From Craterostigma plantagineum (taxonomy: Eukaryota > Streptophyta > Magnoliopsida > Lamiales > Linderniaceae): a stretch of DNA of 64,000 bases. Shown here one piece after another: positions 31,501 through 45,165 of the stretch. The position numbers and the translations under genes are program-made. The DNA lies in NCBI GenBank assembly GCA_027422505.1, contig JAPQWV010000335.1, positions 101,001 through 165,000 on the forward strand, read 5' to 3'. Each line of letters starts with the position of its first letter. Position 1 is the first letter of the stretch. The notes under the pieces were generated by a model that saw only the letters and a list, made by a program, of their open reading frames with translations, did not search any database and was not told where the DNA came from.

Positions 31501-34500
31501 GAGTTGTTGAGAAAGAGGCGGATTGAGGCTATGCAAGACCTCTCAACTCAATATCCTTTTTCTGTGGGGGACCCTTTCATTTTCGAGTAGGAGTAGAGTG
31601 AAGGGTCTCGTTGGGATGGGAGGAAAAGTCACTTTCTTCCAAAGAAAGATAGGGGGCGTAGAAACCATGCCGCTAACTATGGATATGATGGCGGAAATAG
31701 ACCGAGAAAGAAGAGGGTAAGACAGAGAACTACATACGACTTTTTTCAAATTTCAAAGAGGCTCACTCTAAATTGATCCCAACAACCAACTCCCTAGAAT
31801 TCAACCCTTCGCCCCTCTCCTTGTAAGTCGAGCAGCTTTCGCCCCTCTTCTTCCAATAGACGTGGAAAAATGGCTAAATAAGTTCCTTTTACTCCTATTC
31901 GAATTCGATAGCTGCGGATTCTCGAACAGCAGATTCAAGAGCAGCTCCTAGTGAAGTAGTGGTATGGTCTCATCTAAAGAAGTATCCTTCAGGATCAGGC
32001 AAATATAGCAAGTGTGAAGCGAGAGTGAGCTTTCTCTTTAGGTTGGAATCAGTACATCTTCAGTATGTGAGGGGAGAAAGCGTCAAGCCTGGGAGCTAGT
32101 GCAAAGATAAGCCCTCACTTGTTCGTTTCATCTCGCTCGCTTTGCTCGATTCTTATATGGATAGTTTTCTTGCAGCCAATCGATAGCCTGTCTCTTAGTT
32201 CTTTCTTATGAAAGATCTAGTTACAGCCTCTTCTCCCCTATACAGTTTGAGTGTTTTTTTAGCCGTATAGTCCAAATCCAAGGCTAATATCAGGAGCTGG
32301 TCCAGGCTAGGAAATAAGGCAAAAGAGGATCTTTCCGTTCTTAATCAACATGTTCAGTTTGTCGTTTTGGAGTGTTCCTAATATATCATAATAATAGCCG
32401 CCTATAGTTCGATTCTTGGGTCAGCCCTAAGAAGTTCTAGTTGCTTTTGTATCAGTCGTTCCTAGCGCCTGCCCCTTTCTTAGCCAGCAAGTACGGCTTT
32501 TCACCACACACTTTGGACGACTGTATGAGTGGCATCACAGACAGGTTGACTTACAACTTTGAAAGACGTTTACCTTTTTTTTCGAAGGAAGAGACAAAGA
32601 GATCGTCGATACGATAGGTTGCTTTTACTAATAAAGGTTTAAGCTTGCTACTCAACTACGGGCTGTAACGCCCTCCTTCAAATAGGAAAGTTGAGGTTTC
32701 TTTAATTGTTTAAGCTGATTAAGGGCTCCTTTTCATCACACAACCTGTTCAAGAAATCGGGTTCAAGAATCCGAAAGTCGCTAGATTAGGAAACCTACGG
32801 ATCGAAGTCTTTCACGGCAAGCAGAACAGTCTCTGAAATCGGTGCGATTAAGTCTTCAATGTCCGTCTTTCTTATCGTAGAAGCGAGGTCATCATTCTAC
32901 AAGCTCCAAAGAAAGGGTGTCAAAATGAACCCAATAAACAAGACAATACAACACTAAAGGGTACCATCGTAAGCTTATCGGTGGGGTTCAGAGCTATAGA
33001 AGAAGCGCCCTATAAATCAAAAGCTAGTATCGCAGGTTGGTATGAATCGCTTTCTCCCGCCTTTTCCGTTGTTGGTGGTTCTAGAGTTCTTTATTTTCTA
33101 TTCCCTAAAACTTTTCCTTAGTGGGATTGAGCCCGAACTACCAGCTTCGCCACTCAACCACGGATTCATAGCTCTCCATATCAGCTTCTTGTCGGTTAGA
33201 AGCAAGGGAATAGTACAATGCTTAACCGGAACTATCCTCGTTGGAAGTTTTTTGTGCTTAATACGTTGAGGCCCTTTTTTTCCTCATCTATTACTAGTAG
33301 TCCTGTAAGACATCCTATTAGGGGGGAAAGAAAGAAAGTCCCCCATGTTTGGGAATTCCCCATGGATAGCTTACCCCAGACCCAGCTTTTGAAGTTGAGC
33401 TAGAACTAGCTTTGGACCGAGAACCTGCTTCCACCCACAATCATTGCCCTTTCCCTCCCTTCCCAGACGATTTGACCTCAAAAGGGAGGCAGTCTACTTC
33501 ATCCTGGCTTCTCCGACCTTCCACAAGTCCCTGTTCTAGATGTCTTAAGCGCGGAACAGACTTGCTAACTAGAGAAAGGGAATGGACATGGTAAACTTTC
33601 AGCTCAGCTATGCCAAGCTGAAAGCCTTACAACCGATATTGCGATAATGGAAATAGTTGGGATGACTCGGGCTAAGTTCAAGCAAAGATCAGTCCTTTAA
33701 GCTAAAAGCTTAAGTGATTAACTAGAAAATACCACCTTCCCAAATGAACGACATATGTATTTACCTCTAAAGTCTAATGCGGGGGTACTTTTTCATTTAG
33801 GAGTATCTTTTGCTTTTGCTACGCTACGTATCTTGTACTCTCTGACTGAGTGGGGAGATATATTGAGAAAGGCTCAATCTTCCAAGAGGAACCAGAAAGA
33901 ACAAGAGAGAGACCTTGCTCGGATTTTAAACGGACAAAAAGTAAGTGATTATTGAGCAGGGCTACTGACCTTCCTGTAGAGCTTGGCATTGGCCTGCATC
34001 CATTCTACTTAAGGTCGTTTTCTAATGAACCTTCCTACTCAACAAAACTTCAAGTATGCCAAGCTTTCCTGATATGGGGATGAAGGGATCCGAATGTGCA
34101 CCCCCTAATGATCCTTGAATGGGGCAGGGAACGAATGCTGAGTAGAGGGAGAGGGAATGAAATGCGATCCTAATGCTTGGGCAAAGGCTCCTGGGGGAGG
34201 ATGGTGGTTTGAGAATCCCACGTCGGCGGCGGCAGTAACTGCAAACCCTGTCGATCTGTATTATCAGTAGGGCATAGATAAAGATCAAGGTCAGTTCGGA
34301 ATGAAAACCTTCCTTTCGCGGATAAAAGGATTTGCACTTTAGATGGAGAAATGCCTGCGAAGGGATGCGATCGAAGGGCCGGGTCTACGTTTTTTGAGCG
34401 CAGGAGTGAAGTGAGTAGTCCATGAATACGGCCGAGATAGAGCGATTGCATAGATCTTCCACATCCACCACGATGTTCGAATCCATTGATCCATGAATGA

Positions 34501-35284
34501 AGATGTTGGCAGGAAGGCATCTGTTGGTTGTTTATCTTGCTCTGTCTGATCTGGGTCTTGGTTTCCCTCGGATTCGCCATATGAATTGTCTTCCTGTACA
34601 TCTGTCACACCTAATCCGTAGACTTGCTCACGTTGCACTAGAGCTTGTTTTGTAAAACCTAGCGGTTTGGTATCCCCAGCCTCGTCCCTTGAAGCTTCTT
34701 CTTGCACAGGAGCTTTGTTCCAATTTTGATTCCCTACCGGAACTCCCCGGCTGCTAGAATGGAGCCATACACTCCGTTCCGGGCTCACACTCGTATACTG
34801 TAGTTCGCGTACTAGAGAGCCGATTTCGTAGAGAGTTCCATAAGACTGAGTGAATCCAATCTGAAAGTCTTATTACCGCTGTGTAAGATTACGTGAAGGA
34901 GATCAGGACTGAAAGTGAAATACGATCTTGTGAGCGAACTAAAAAAAATAGAATCGAATAGATAAGGTATGAAGTAAGCTGGGTTAGAGAATCCGATAGA
35001 CTCACTCCTCGGTTTACGCCGTAAATCATGCGTGTTCTTACAGGCTAAGAGTCAGTTAAGTCAATCTGTCTTTTCTACTGCCTGCAATGTGATAGACATA
35101 TGGCATTGGTACAAAGTGCTTTGAAAAGGGCATCTGATTGATTCTCTGAGTGAATGTCTCTATCTCTGCTGCTGGTTCCCGATTATGCACCACTCGAAGT
35201 GTGAGCTGAAGAAGCGTGGGCGGAGGCAGCTTTCCATAACTAGACATGGAAGAAGAGCTGTTAGAGAATCGCCTTACCTTTTTC
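28600..35284. other. intergenic DNA, no recognisable gene
   Basis: The longest frames are two overlapping minus-strand ORFs, 34339-34788 (149 codons, Gln/Asp/Glu-rich middle) and 34170-34601 (143 codons). They are in different frames over the same DNA, and I cannot identify either. The plus frame 33755-33955 (66 codons) is basic and hydrophilic after a short hydrophobic start. No RNA gene, recognisable mobile element or exon was seen in these 6.7 kb. Confidence 0.45.
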
Positions 35285-36045
35285 CTTTTCCTGTATTTTC
35301 TTTTTGTTATTCATATTTTGATTTGTTTTATGTTTCATTTATGCATATTTGATTTTCCCTTTATGTTTATTGTATTGTATTGTCTTCTTCACTTTCTACT
35401 CTTTATGGGGTAGATATTGCTTATATATATAGATGTAACCCTAGCTTTGTATTCATTCAATTCATTCAGATTATATACACGCGTATATTCAGATAACATG
35501 GTATCAGAGCATTGGTTTATGCCCAAGTATCTTAAACTCAGAAATATGTCAGTAGAAACTCAAGGAGGAAAAGAGGGTGGTAGCATCCCGTTTCATTGTC
35601 CCATGTTAACGCCGACGAATTATACAACATGGGCAGATGGAAGCGATAATGGACGCTCAGGGGATCTGGGACTCCATCGAACCACCGGAGGAAGGGCCTG
35701 TGAATGATAAGAAGAACAAGGCAGCACGAGCCTTTATCTTCCAGGCGGTTCCAGAAGACATTCTTCTACAAGTTTCAGCGAAGAAGATAGCAAAGGAAAT
35801 CTGGGAGGCGTTAAAGACGAGGTATCTTGGAGCAGATCGGGTGCAAAAGGCGAGACTGCATACATTGAAGAGTGATTTCGAAAGGTTAAGGATGAAAGAT
35901 GGGGAAACGATAGATGAATTTGCCGGAAACTTGAGCGCCCTAGTATCAAAATTTCACAATCTTGGCTCAACAATTGAAGACAGTACACTTGTTCGAAAAC
36001 TTCTTGATTCGGTTCTGGACAAATATTTACAACTACTTTCTTAGA
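35285..36045 (+). mobile_element. Ty1/copia 5' fragment: LTR end, primer-binding site, gag
   Basis: A T-rich stretch with a TATATATA motif (35422-35429) ends in CA at 35497-35498. It is followed directly by TGGTATCAGAGC (35499-35510), the initiator-tRNA-Met primer-binding site of plant Ty1/copia elements. The gag frame starts at the ATG at 35546 (MSVETQGGKEGG) and includes LTPTNYTTWA. It is frameshifted near 35635 and continues at 35637-36044 with MEAIMDAQGIWDSIE, ARAFIFQAVPEDILLQV and LHTLKSDFERLRMKDGETID, the UBN2-type gag core. It breaks off at about 36040 before any zinc knuckle. The left end of the LTR is not defined. Defective; nuclear in origin. Confidence 0.9.
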
Positions 36046-36064
36046 ATCTCTAGAAGAAGAATAA

Positions 36065-36750
36065 ATGAAAGGGAAGAATTGCGAGAAGGGGAGAGTAACC
36101 GGTGATGTTCATTGTCTAATGGTAAAGAACTTCATTAGCTTATTTTGGTTATCAAATATTTATTTAATTTCTCTTTTAGACCTTTAATAACCTTTAACTT
36201 GAGTAGTTTATTATATATGTTGTGTGTTTATCATTTGAGGAGTATATTGAAATTGATCCCTTTACTTTGTAGAACATGTTTTACGACTTCTTGGAGCCTA
36301 TTCATCTGGGTGATTCAAAGTTCTCGTGCGAGAAGGGTAGATACCTGTGGGAAGAGGATGTGGATCTTCAATTCAAAGGGATTGGAGCTATGAGGAAGAA
36401 TGGGAAGGTGGTTAAGACATCAGGCAATGAGAAAAGGGGTGTAAGTAGCACAATTTTGAATAAAACATGTACTAGTTGCTGTTTCCAAAATTCCATAGTT
36501 TCATCTACACTACGGTATATGACAGGAGAATGTTGATGAGGTCGGTACGATAGCTGCAATAATTCAGAACCGGGAAGCTCGAATTCAACAGCTACATAAG
36601 ATCATAGGCGATGCTAAATCTGAAATTGAAGCCGAGGAACATCAATTGAGCGAGGACAGAATGAATATGGAAGCTTTGAAACGCAAGCGTCAGACATCAA
36701 CCATTGTTGAAGAAACAGGAGGAAAAGAAGGAAAGATCGAACTGCTTTAA
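36065..36750 (+). pseudogene. 3' part of an intron-containing nuclear gene, unidentified
   Basis: Three exon-like segments keep one reading frame across two GT-AG introns. The first ends at 36121 (VTGDVHCLM), the intron is 36122-36272, the second exon is 36273-36440 (begins NMFYDFLEPIHLGDSKF), the intron is 36441-36525 (85 bp, donor GTAAGT, acceptor ACAG), and the third exon is 36526-36750, ending in TAA. All junctions are phase 0, and both introns are T-rich. The last exon encodes an amphipathic, coiled-coil-like helix (AAIIQNREARIQQLHKIIGD) and a basic KRKR tail. I cannot name the protein. Group II introns are ruled out by size. The gene lacks its 5' part and abuts a copia gag fragment, so it is a transferred nuclear piece with no expected function here. 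Confidence 0.65.
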
Positions 36751-37265
36751 GAAAAGAGTAATTGAAAGATGGGTTAGAAGTGGATTTTGAATATGAGAAG
36801 TAATCTCTTGAGAGTGCAACATACTGCAAATAAAGCACGTTTGGCAATTGATACTAAAGCTTAATAGCGTGGTTTCAAAATCAGTGGGTTTTGCGACATG
36901 ATCTACCTTTGAACTTCTAAATATATGCAGTGTGTGGATCTGCAGCAGCATAGTGAAACAATATACCCTACAATTAACATAACCAACCAATGCTGAAAAA
37001 ATAGTTTGCTTGGGAGAAGTTGCAGTCCCAATCAAGGAAATAATTGAATCTAGAAGCTTAACAAACAATCATAGCCAGGTTTGATAAAAGAGAATTCTAT
37101 AACAGATATCTGAAGTACAATGTTAGAGTTAAAGAGCAAGAGGAAAGATAGTTTGAAATACATAGCCTGGTGATATAATACATATAAGGTAATAAATGAC
37201 ATAAATTGAAGAACCTAAATACATATTTTATAAGACAAGAGTGGTTCACTTGCTCTGAGATCATA
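36751..37265. other. AT-rich 3' flank of the nuclear block
   Basis: AT-rich, CpG-poor DNA follows the stop of the nuclear gene fragment and continues to about 37265, where composition returns to the genome norm. It is probably the 3' UTR and flank of that gene. The minus-strand ORF at 36697-37068 (123 codons) overlaps the last exon and has no recognisable features. Confidence 0.4.
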
Positions 37266-40200
37266 GTTCCTTGCCTTTATTCATAAATCCCTATCGAGTA
37301 GCAACCTTCTACGCATAGGCTTTTCCTACTTCAAGCTGAAAGAGGAAGGTGACTCACTTTTTCTTATGTAAAGAGTGAACTATTACGTACGACCCCGTCC
37401 CATTTATCTCAAAGATTCTCAAGGGCTTTGCGCCCCCCTCCTTCTATCCAAAGAAACTTTACTAGATTCCATAGCTGTTCTCTTCCCTTCCAGAGATTGA
37501 GCTTTCTCTCGCTTAATTCAATAGGGCCTTAGTAGACCGCTTTGAATTCGATAACTCGATCGCTTAATTGCCATCTTTGCTGCTCTCGGCTTCTGAATTC
37601 GTACCTTTCAATAGCCAGTCTAGAAGCCCTAATCTTGTAAGGCACGTGACTGCATTCCTAAATGATATCTCTTGTCCTATTCTCAAAGCTTCTATTTCCT
37701 TTGAGTTCTTGTCGCTGTAGATTCGATGAGAGTTATCTAGAGGTTGATGAAGGATCTCACTTATAGAGAACGTACTATGCAGTCTGGAATCAAAGCAAAG
37801 GGGAAGGGTCGCCTATTTAAGATAGATAGACCAATCATGTGCGGGACGAAGATTCGGGATAGTGAAAAACTCGCAACTTCCCCGATCTTTCCTTAAACCA
37901 ACCCAAATGGGAAATTGACTCAATAGGCTGCTCTCTCTGAGTGACTAAGGAAGTCTACATGATCCCAAAAGAAAGAAGATAAAAAGATCTCTCAAGACCG
38001 ATTCTCTCTATCTCTTTAGCCCCACTGCCAAATTCATGTGTTCTTCCTATGGACATTTCAAGGCGGCCAGTTAACATGCATATAGGGGGCTACCCGGTGA
38101 AAGGCTTCTCGTCTTTAAAAGAAGGTAAAATAAATCATCTGTGATGACTATATCGTCAGTCTTTTAGCTTCTTATTTGGCGATGCCCTTCTTAATGAAGG
38201 ACGGCACGGCACTCTAAAATTCATATTGGGTTGTTGAGCAAGAATACTGCGATTAGGGAGACGAAGAATGGAATGAAAGGCATAGTCTCAATAAAAAGAA
38301 TTGAAAACCAACCAACGAGCGGGAATATAGGAAGCTAGGCAGTTAGGTGAATACCCTTATATAGGCCTTGATTTGTTTAATCACATTTTATAGCATCTTT
38401 CAATCTGACCATGGTTTCTGACCGACCTGTCTACCCTACCTTTTTTTGGTGATCCCGAAAAAGACAGGCAAGGGAATACCGCAAATAGCGGACAACATAG
38501 ATTTCTTGAAATGACGTAATTGTTGATCCAGTGCCAACCTTAGCGCCTAGAAGGCAGAACTCTGGGCTGAAGAACGAAGTAACTTATTATGATTTAATCA
38601 TATCTTTCGAGATAGCCACGAGGGTAAGGTCTAACAATCAGTAATGAAGGCTCTAGTTCTACTAGCAAAGACTACACCCGGAAATATAGATTGTGTTTGT
38701 GTGAAATGAGTCAAGACAGCACAAATTGTTGAGCAAAAAACCTTTCGTTGCATTGCCTGGGGACCCGGACCTACATTCTATTATTTTATTTTGAAGAGTG
38801 ATCGAATTCCTGCACTCACCATCCTCTTCCTCTTAAGGAAGGGCCTAGTTGGCCTGGCCAACATCAGCTTCTAGGGATAGTAAGAGCTCCAACCATTCTA
38901 GTGGTGCTATCCTCAATAAGAACGAGGCCAGCAGCTATTACTTTGACGGTTGTGCGAAGGGGGATCGAAGAGCAGTTGTTTAGCAGAGGTATGAGCCCGG
39001 CACCCCCCGAGTATATGCTTCAACAGGAATCATAGCATAGATTCGAAACCTCTGGTAAAATGCCCGCCCGTAACCCTTCCTCGTGGCCTGCTCCACGACC
39101 AATACGACCTCCTATTTACCCACTCTATCTATCTCTGAAAAACCACCTACTCTCTTTCCCGGATTAGTATACTATAAAAGTCAAAGTTTGAATTTGGGAT
39201 AAAGTATTTATTCATTATTCTATTAGCATTAAGTAGTCAACATTTTACACGCAGGGTTTTACCATACCATACTCTACATGCAAACATAACAAATAAAACA
39301 AAACAAAGATAGTTACCTTCTCACTCCCGGCACACTTGATATATCAATATCAGACTTGATCGTTGTACTTTTGATATCAACGATGTTGAAAGAGGTGTTG
39401 TTCCATCTCCATTTGTTTTTCGGATAACGATTACGTATGATGTTCTAATACTGCAGTTAGGGTATACTCGTATACTACGTACCTTTTGATTAGACAATTC
39501 CTACTGCTGTGCTAAAGACGTCAGAGGCACAAGAACTCAACAAGAGTTAAGGAAGAGATGCGCCTATCGGGAAAGCTATCTTAAGAAGAATCTATCTGCT
39601 CAACACGAATTCCCATCGTCAACTGCTTTTGATTTCGAATAGGCCTACATTCTTTTGCTTGAGTGACCTTTACTTTATGTCGGACTGAAGAGGATTCTTT
39701 TGAAAGGGAAAACCCTTGCGCATAAACTGAAAAGGAAGTGACAATGGGCGTCATGCCAAGCCTGCTTTGGTGGAATTAGGACCTATCGAAGTCGGAACTC
39801 TAAGATCTCTTTCCCAATCAGACAAGCACAACAAAGCATCTCCGACAACTATATATTCTTGGAACTGATTCCCTCTTCTCGTATCGGGTCGGGAACGAAA
39901 GCTTTCTAATGTGGGCAGAGACTTCAGGATCGACCATAACTGAAGGATCCTCTGATTCGACATTCTATCTCTCTGGGTGCTCTTACAATCTCAGACATTT
40001 ATTTTTCATTCGGGGATTGTCTGGGTCAGTCGATATCTCTTCATTCGGACCAGGGGAGGGAAAGAAAATGGATCATGTTATCCATGGGTCCGGCGGAACG
40101 AACATTGATGGTCGGATCCTTCTAGTTGCATTCCTTTGTTGAGAGTAGCATGTCTAGTATTCCTGGTTCAATTTAGATTGACTTTATACTATATTGTTTG

Positions 40201-43200
40201 CGAGACGTCACTCCTCGGTCATCTTTAGAAATAAGTTATGGCCATCTCCGGTGCATCCATCCATAAGCCTCCCTCATCGGATTAGCTTGGCTACCCGGCT
40301 CTAGTAAGACTTGTCAGACTTCTTCCCGCGGCCTCCCATTCGGTATCATAAGAGCCCAGTCCAGGAACTGAAACTAATATTCATACCTTTCTTTTTCCCT
40401 GTCTCCCGCACCTCCAACCCGCAAGGGCGGATTCGTTTAAAGCTTTCAACCAAAGAGCTCCAATGCGATAGATTGCTGAACAGCTCTTGCTAAGACTAAG
40501 CTTTGTCACAGCGAGAATTAGGTTAAACAAGCGATATGCGCTAATTCCTATCTAAATTGTAAAGATGTCGCAGACCTGTTCTGTTTAATAAGCCATATTC
40601 AATCTCTCGCCACTAATCTGCAAAGAAGAGTAAGGCTAAACAGCTTGCACTGTCTTCAATCACGGGAACTTCTCTTAAAGCAAAGCCCTTTCTACTAATA
40701 TAGTACGATAAGAATTGAAGAGAAAGTCTACAGACTAGAAGGCAGCCACACCGGCAATCAAGATCAGTTGTCTACGTTCCCCCTTCTTGTCTTTCAGTTT
40801 GATGAATGAACTTGTCAGGAACTGCTTTCATATAGATGAGGACCCGTCTTGCTATTGCGAAGGCAGATCAAAGGATCGAACTCAGGACTGGCATTTCTTC
40901 ATTCATGAATGGAATGAATGATTGGATTTGAAATTACTTCGACTTATCATATAGGCGCTCTCCCAGAATGGAATTCCTTTGTCCTAAGTGTCGGTCAACT
41001 CAAAGGCGATATCCAAAATGCGATATAAGAATAGGGCTCTGCGCATTCGAAGAGAGGTTCTATTTCTGAACTTAAGAATAAGACGTGCTTTCTATCTCAC
41101 TCTTACTCTTGCATAGTTACCCTTGCATTTCGATAAGAAAATGTTTGGAAAGGGACAAGGCCGGGGAGTAGAAAGACTATAAAGGCACGCAGACCTCAGG
41201 CAAAGAAATAAGGAGACTGATGAAAGCTAAGCAGAATGTTCAATTCAATCCATTATGTCGGTCCTTGTGATCCTTCTTTCTCTTCCAGCTATTCCTAAAA
41301 AGAAAGAGCTTCCAAGGTATCTATTGGTAAGTTCGATTCCTCAAAGAAGTCTTCTTACCCGGGATTTTCTTTCTTTATTCTAGAACTTGTCTTCGATACT
41401 GGAATTATTCTATATATATACATATACTAAATCACTCTCTCGTAGGGATCCGATCCATCCCCAGCAAATCCCAGTGATTGATCTAATGGAATCGAAACGA
41501 TTAGTTGACGAGTGAGCAGTGGAGAGTTCTTGTATAGGATGTTTTTTCTTCTCCCTTCCTTTACGAGTGGAAGATGCGAGTGCCATATTCTCAATTCCTC
41601 TATTCAAAGATTCAAAGGCCCATTATGATCCATTTTTCTATTCAATTGATCTATCTCATTCTCAATTCGGATTTTTCTGCTTATGCCCGACAGCCTTTGG
41701 TGTCCTTTTTTTCCTTGTGGAGAAAGTGCAGATGGTAATTGCGTCCATCACTTCTTAGTAAAGTGGTGTTCAGGAAGGAAAGAACCCGCAGACGACATAA
41801 TTAGTCTATGGTAATAAGGATTTATAGGAAGTGGTGGGATGACGAATCCTTGGTAGTCTTATTCTGTAGACGATGGATGGAATTTCTATCTAAGTCAAGC
41901 TAGGACGCTTTTTAGTGATGGAACCTTTACCATATGATTCTGATCTACGAGAAGGGTATTCCAGTGCTATCTTAATTTCATTTTTCAGAATACTTAAACC
42001 ATTCTTACATATGACACAGACTTGGCTTAGAAGGCAAAAACAACCTTTCGAAACTATACGAGAAGACCGAATCAAAGGAAATCGAAAGAAAGGTAATCAT
42101 AGCATTCTTTCTCTCGGGTTACAGGTATGGGTTCACTTCTCCCTTACTCCTATCAGGATGCTCAGGACGTTAACATGACAGACCAGCTTATTCGCCAATC
42201 AGAGGAACGTCCGCTTCATCGTTTGCTGACTTCTTTGTTCAGAGCTTGATTGAAGTTCTTAGCTTCCTAGAAACTATAGAAGGTCCTTCAACGGATAGGA
42301 TTGAAAAGAAAGGACTTAAAAGCCTTACTAGCACTAGCTTATACAGGGACTGGGGATTCTACTGAATCAAGGGAAAGAATAACGATTTTGATTCCAGCTT
42401 GAATCCCTAGATTGAGGAGCAGATCGATGTACACGACCTTGAAAAGGAATCGAACGTGAGCCTTGCACTTGCATTTTAGAAGTATATCCTTAGCTTTCTC
42501 TCGTCTGAGCCAGGATCTCGATTTCCGGGCAACAATCAACTTACAGAAAACTAAGAACAACGACTACGCCCTCTACGATTAAATCGATTCCTGCCACTAC
42601 TTTTTGAGTATCCCACTCCTCTATTGGTTGAATGAAACCAATAGAGTGAAATGAAAGAAAAGAGGGAACGAGACATCACAATGAGATCTTCATCTAAAAA
42701 CTAAAAGAAAGGTTTGGAACCCTTCTTGAAGAAGATTCAATCCGTGCGATTTTTAGCCAAACACTTCCGTGAGTGGGCGTGGGGGAGGGAGCTGGGTCCC
42801 TAGCTCATTTCAAGCAGGGGTTTCTACGCCCGCCCAGGAATACAGATAAGGAAGTGCAGCCGAAGGTAATGCAATTGTGGAATTCCGTTCAAATAGAATT
42901 TTGGCCAGTTCAAGGTCAGTCGTGAGCTGTAGGCTCAGATAGTAGCGAACCAGAAGAAATTCCCGTAGTTGAATAAGGTGGACGTTGAAAACTTTCTAAC
43001 AGATAGTATGGAATACTCTTATCAAAAGACGAGCACTATACTCTTTCTTTAGGGCAAAAAGATGCTTACTCGGTTTTGGGCTGATGGACGGACGATTACC
43101 GTAAGCCTCCAGAAAGAAGACAGGGAGGGGATCGCTTATGAATTTAATTCTTTGAAACTACGCGCTAGACTAGACTAAGAATCCCTCTATTTTGATATCT

Positions 43201-45053
43201 TTTATTGGCGCTTCTATAGAATAGAAAGAAGGAGTTGTCACCCCTCGTCAAAGTACGCCCAAAGACTTATCTGAAATTCCTTTAAGCAGAGACCCTTTTT
43301 CTGTGAGGGGTCGTAGGCTAGTCTTTCAGTAATTTCCGAGGAGTCAATTCGAAAAGTTCTTTATTGGTTCAGGAACACGACCCGGCAATCGTAGCCAAGC
43401 TCTGAGACTATTCAAGCTAGTGTGGTAACGAATTGTAAAGACTAGTCTTGAACCAGAGCAGGGAAATGAAGCCTTCGATTAGCAAATAGCTATATATGTC
43501 TTGGCCTCAGGAAAAGACTTCCATCTACCAATCAGCAGACCGGAACTCCCAGGCTCTGTCTTTAGCTCCCTCAGCATCTACTATGTGTTTTCCGGGTGAA
43601 TCATTTAGAGTTCCTGGGGAAGAGGTGTAATATCCCTTTAACCTGAGAGTGGCTCAAAGCCTTTTGTAGACAGGAGGGCATCATCTAGGTTGGAAGTTTC
43701 CATTCATTGTTAGAGCTGTTGGAGAGCTTTAGAGCTCAAGGTTCGTCAAAGTCTTCTGGTCTTCCACCGGGACTAGTTCCGGGGTGGAAGTGACTCTACC
43801 GAACCCTTAACCTCGGTACAAGAAAGAAAGGGAACCATTACTCTCATAGGAGTAAGGGTGCTTCTGCAAGGGAATCATCAATCCAAAAAGGCGAAATCCA
43901 GTTTTCTTTTGTCCTACTTTTATGAAAAATTAGATGGGGATTCCAATAGAAGCCCCTCCTTTTCTGTCTCTTTGTGACTGTGAATTGAATGAATAAACAG
44001 ATGAGTTCGATTCAAGCATCCGAACAAGAATGCCAACTGGGTTCAGATACCCCAAAGCCACAAGAAGGCATTTAGGATTTATTCTATTCCGGAGGAGGGG
44101 TCTCATTCGACTAAAAAGTCTTTATCATACAGATTCATTTCGATCGATTCTTCCCATGGAAGTGAAATATGCATATTTCTTAGTTATTACACGATGCATT
44201 CCTCTGGTAACATGTGAATTCAGCTTTCCCTCTCCGTTGAATGAACTAACTACGGGCTGCATTCGTCTCCCGAGCTTGAAAGCCAGACAAAATGAGGGGT
44301 CGGGTCGATGGAATATCCCTGCTGTTTCAGGAAGCGACCTGTGCGTAACAAAGGGCTTTCTTCATGACAGGGATGGATTCAGTCTAGGGGGAATCATGAA
44401 ATAGGGGTCCTTACCTCAGCTCTTTCGAAGGTGTTGGGTACGTCGGGAGACTGATCCTTCTACTTTTGCTGCAGCTGTTGTAATTGAATCATCATAAGCT
44501 GGACATTCAGAAAAATAGGTTGTGCTCTTGTGTGAAAGAATAAGCTTCTATCATCTCTGGCTATTGAGCCAAGTGGAAGTAACTCTTACTGTTATAGAAT
44601 CTGCTCTTACAGGTCTCCTAACCGGTGCTAGTGAAAGCAAATAACATAGTTAAAGAAGAAGAAAATGTCCTGAGAGAAGGAAGACAAGAGAAATATAGTT
44701 TTTTGGTAGCATCCGATTTGTAACTACTCGTATCAGCTCACCCAGTAATTAGTGCTTTAAAGAGAGTTCTGCCCTTTGGCACGATCATAGACGACCGATT
44801 CGAACGAAGACGATAGAGGGGATAGATGGCGACCGAGACGACAGAAGGGATCCGCAAGGATCGTTACGAGCGATTAGGACCCATACCAATAGACTCCCTC
44901 TTCCCCTATTCCTGAACCCCATAATTAGACTCACGAGCCGGGTGGCGGGAGAAAGCATTTAAAGAAAAGAGACCCTGGCCTTTTATTCCCGATTCGCTAA
45001 ACAAGAGATCAATTCACTAAGCGGGCAGGTAAAAGGAATAACGAGCAATCTTC
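37266..45053. other. intergenic DNA, no recognisable gene
   Basis: Almost 8 kb without a recognised gene. The largest frames are 44030-44404 (plus, 124 codons), 41915-42178 (plus, 87 codons) and 41519-41758 (plus, 79 codons, partly hydrophobic). None resembles a known mitochondrial protein. The patch 39180-39430 is more AT-rich than its surroundings. No tRNA or rRNA seen. Confidence 0.45.
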
Positions 45054-45113
45054 GCTCCTGTGGGAGTCGAACCCACTACATAGGTTTCTTCCTTGTTTTA
45101 CCGACTAAGGAGC
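45054..45113 (-). ncRNA. t-element (tRNA-like structure) 3' of a membrane ORF
   Basis: On the minus strand a 60-nt segment starts GCTCCT and ends AGGAGC, a perfect 6-bp acceptor-like stem. Inside its 3' half is a perfect 5-bp T-arm, GTGGG-TTCGACT-CCCAC, joined directly to the acceptor strand. The middle is too short for proper D and anticodon arms, so it is not a working tRNA. Such t-elements are recognised by RNase P and tRNase Z in plant mitochondria and set mRNA ends. It begins 53 nt after the stop of the ORF at 45166-45612 on the same strand, the right place to define that transcript's 3' end (inference). Confidence 0.75.
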
Positions 45114-45165
45114 TCAAACCCCAACTTTAAAAGGCATTTTCGGGGACTAGCCTCCTTCCTCTTTT

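Noticed and set aside
34170..34788. Two overlapping minus-strand ORFs of 143 and 149 codons
   Set aside because: They cover the same DNA in different frames. The Gln/Asp/Glu-rich part is suggestive, but I could not tie it to a family.
36697..37068. 123-codon minus-strand ORF
   Set aside because: Overlaps the last exon of the nuclear gene fragment on the other strand and has no features of its own.
45054..45113. Complete tRNA gene on the minus strand
   Set aside because: Only 60 nt, with no proper D or anticodon arm; called a t-element.
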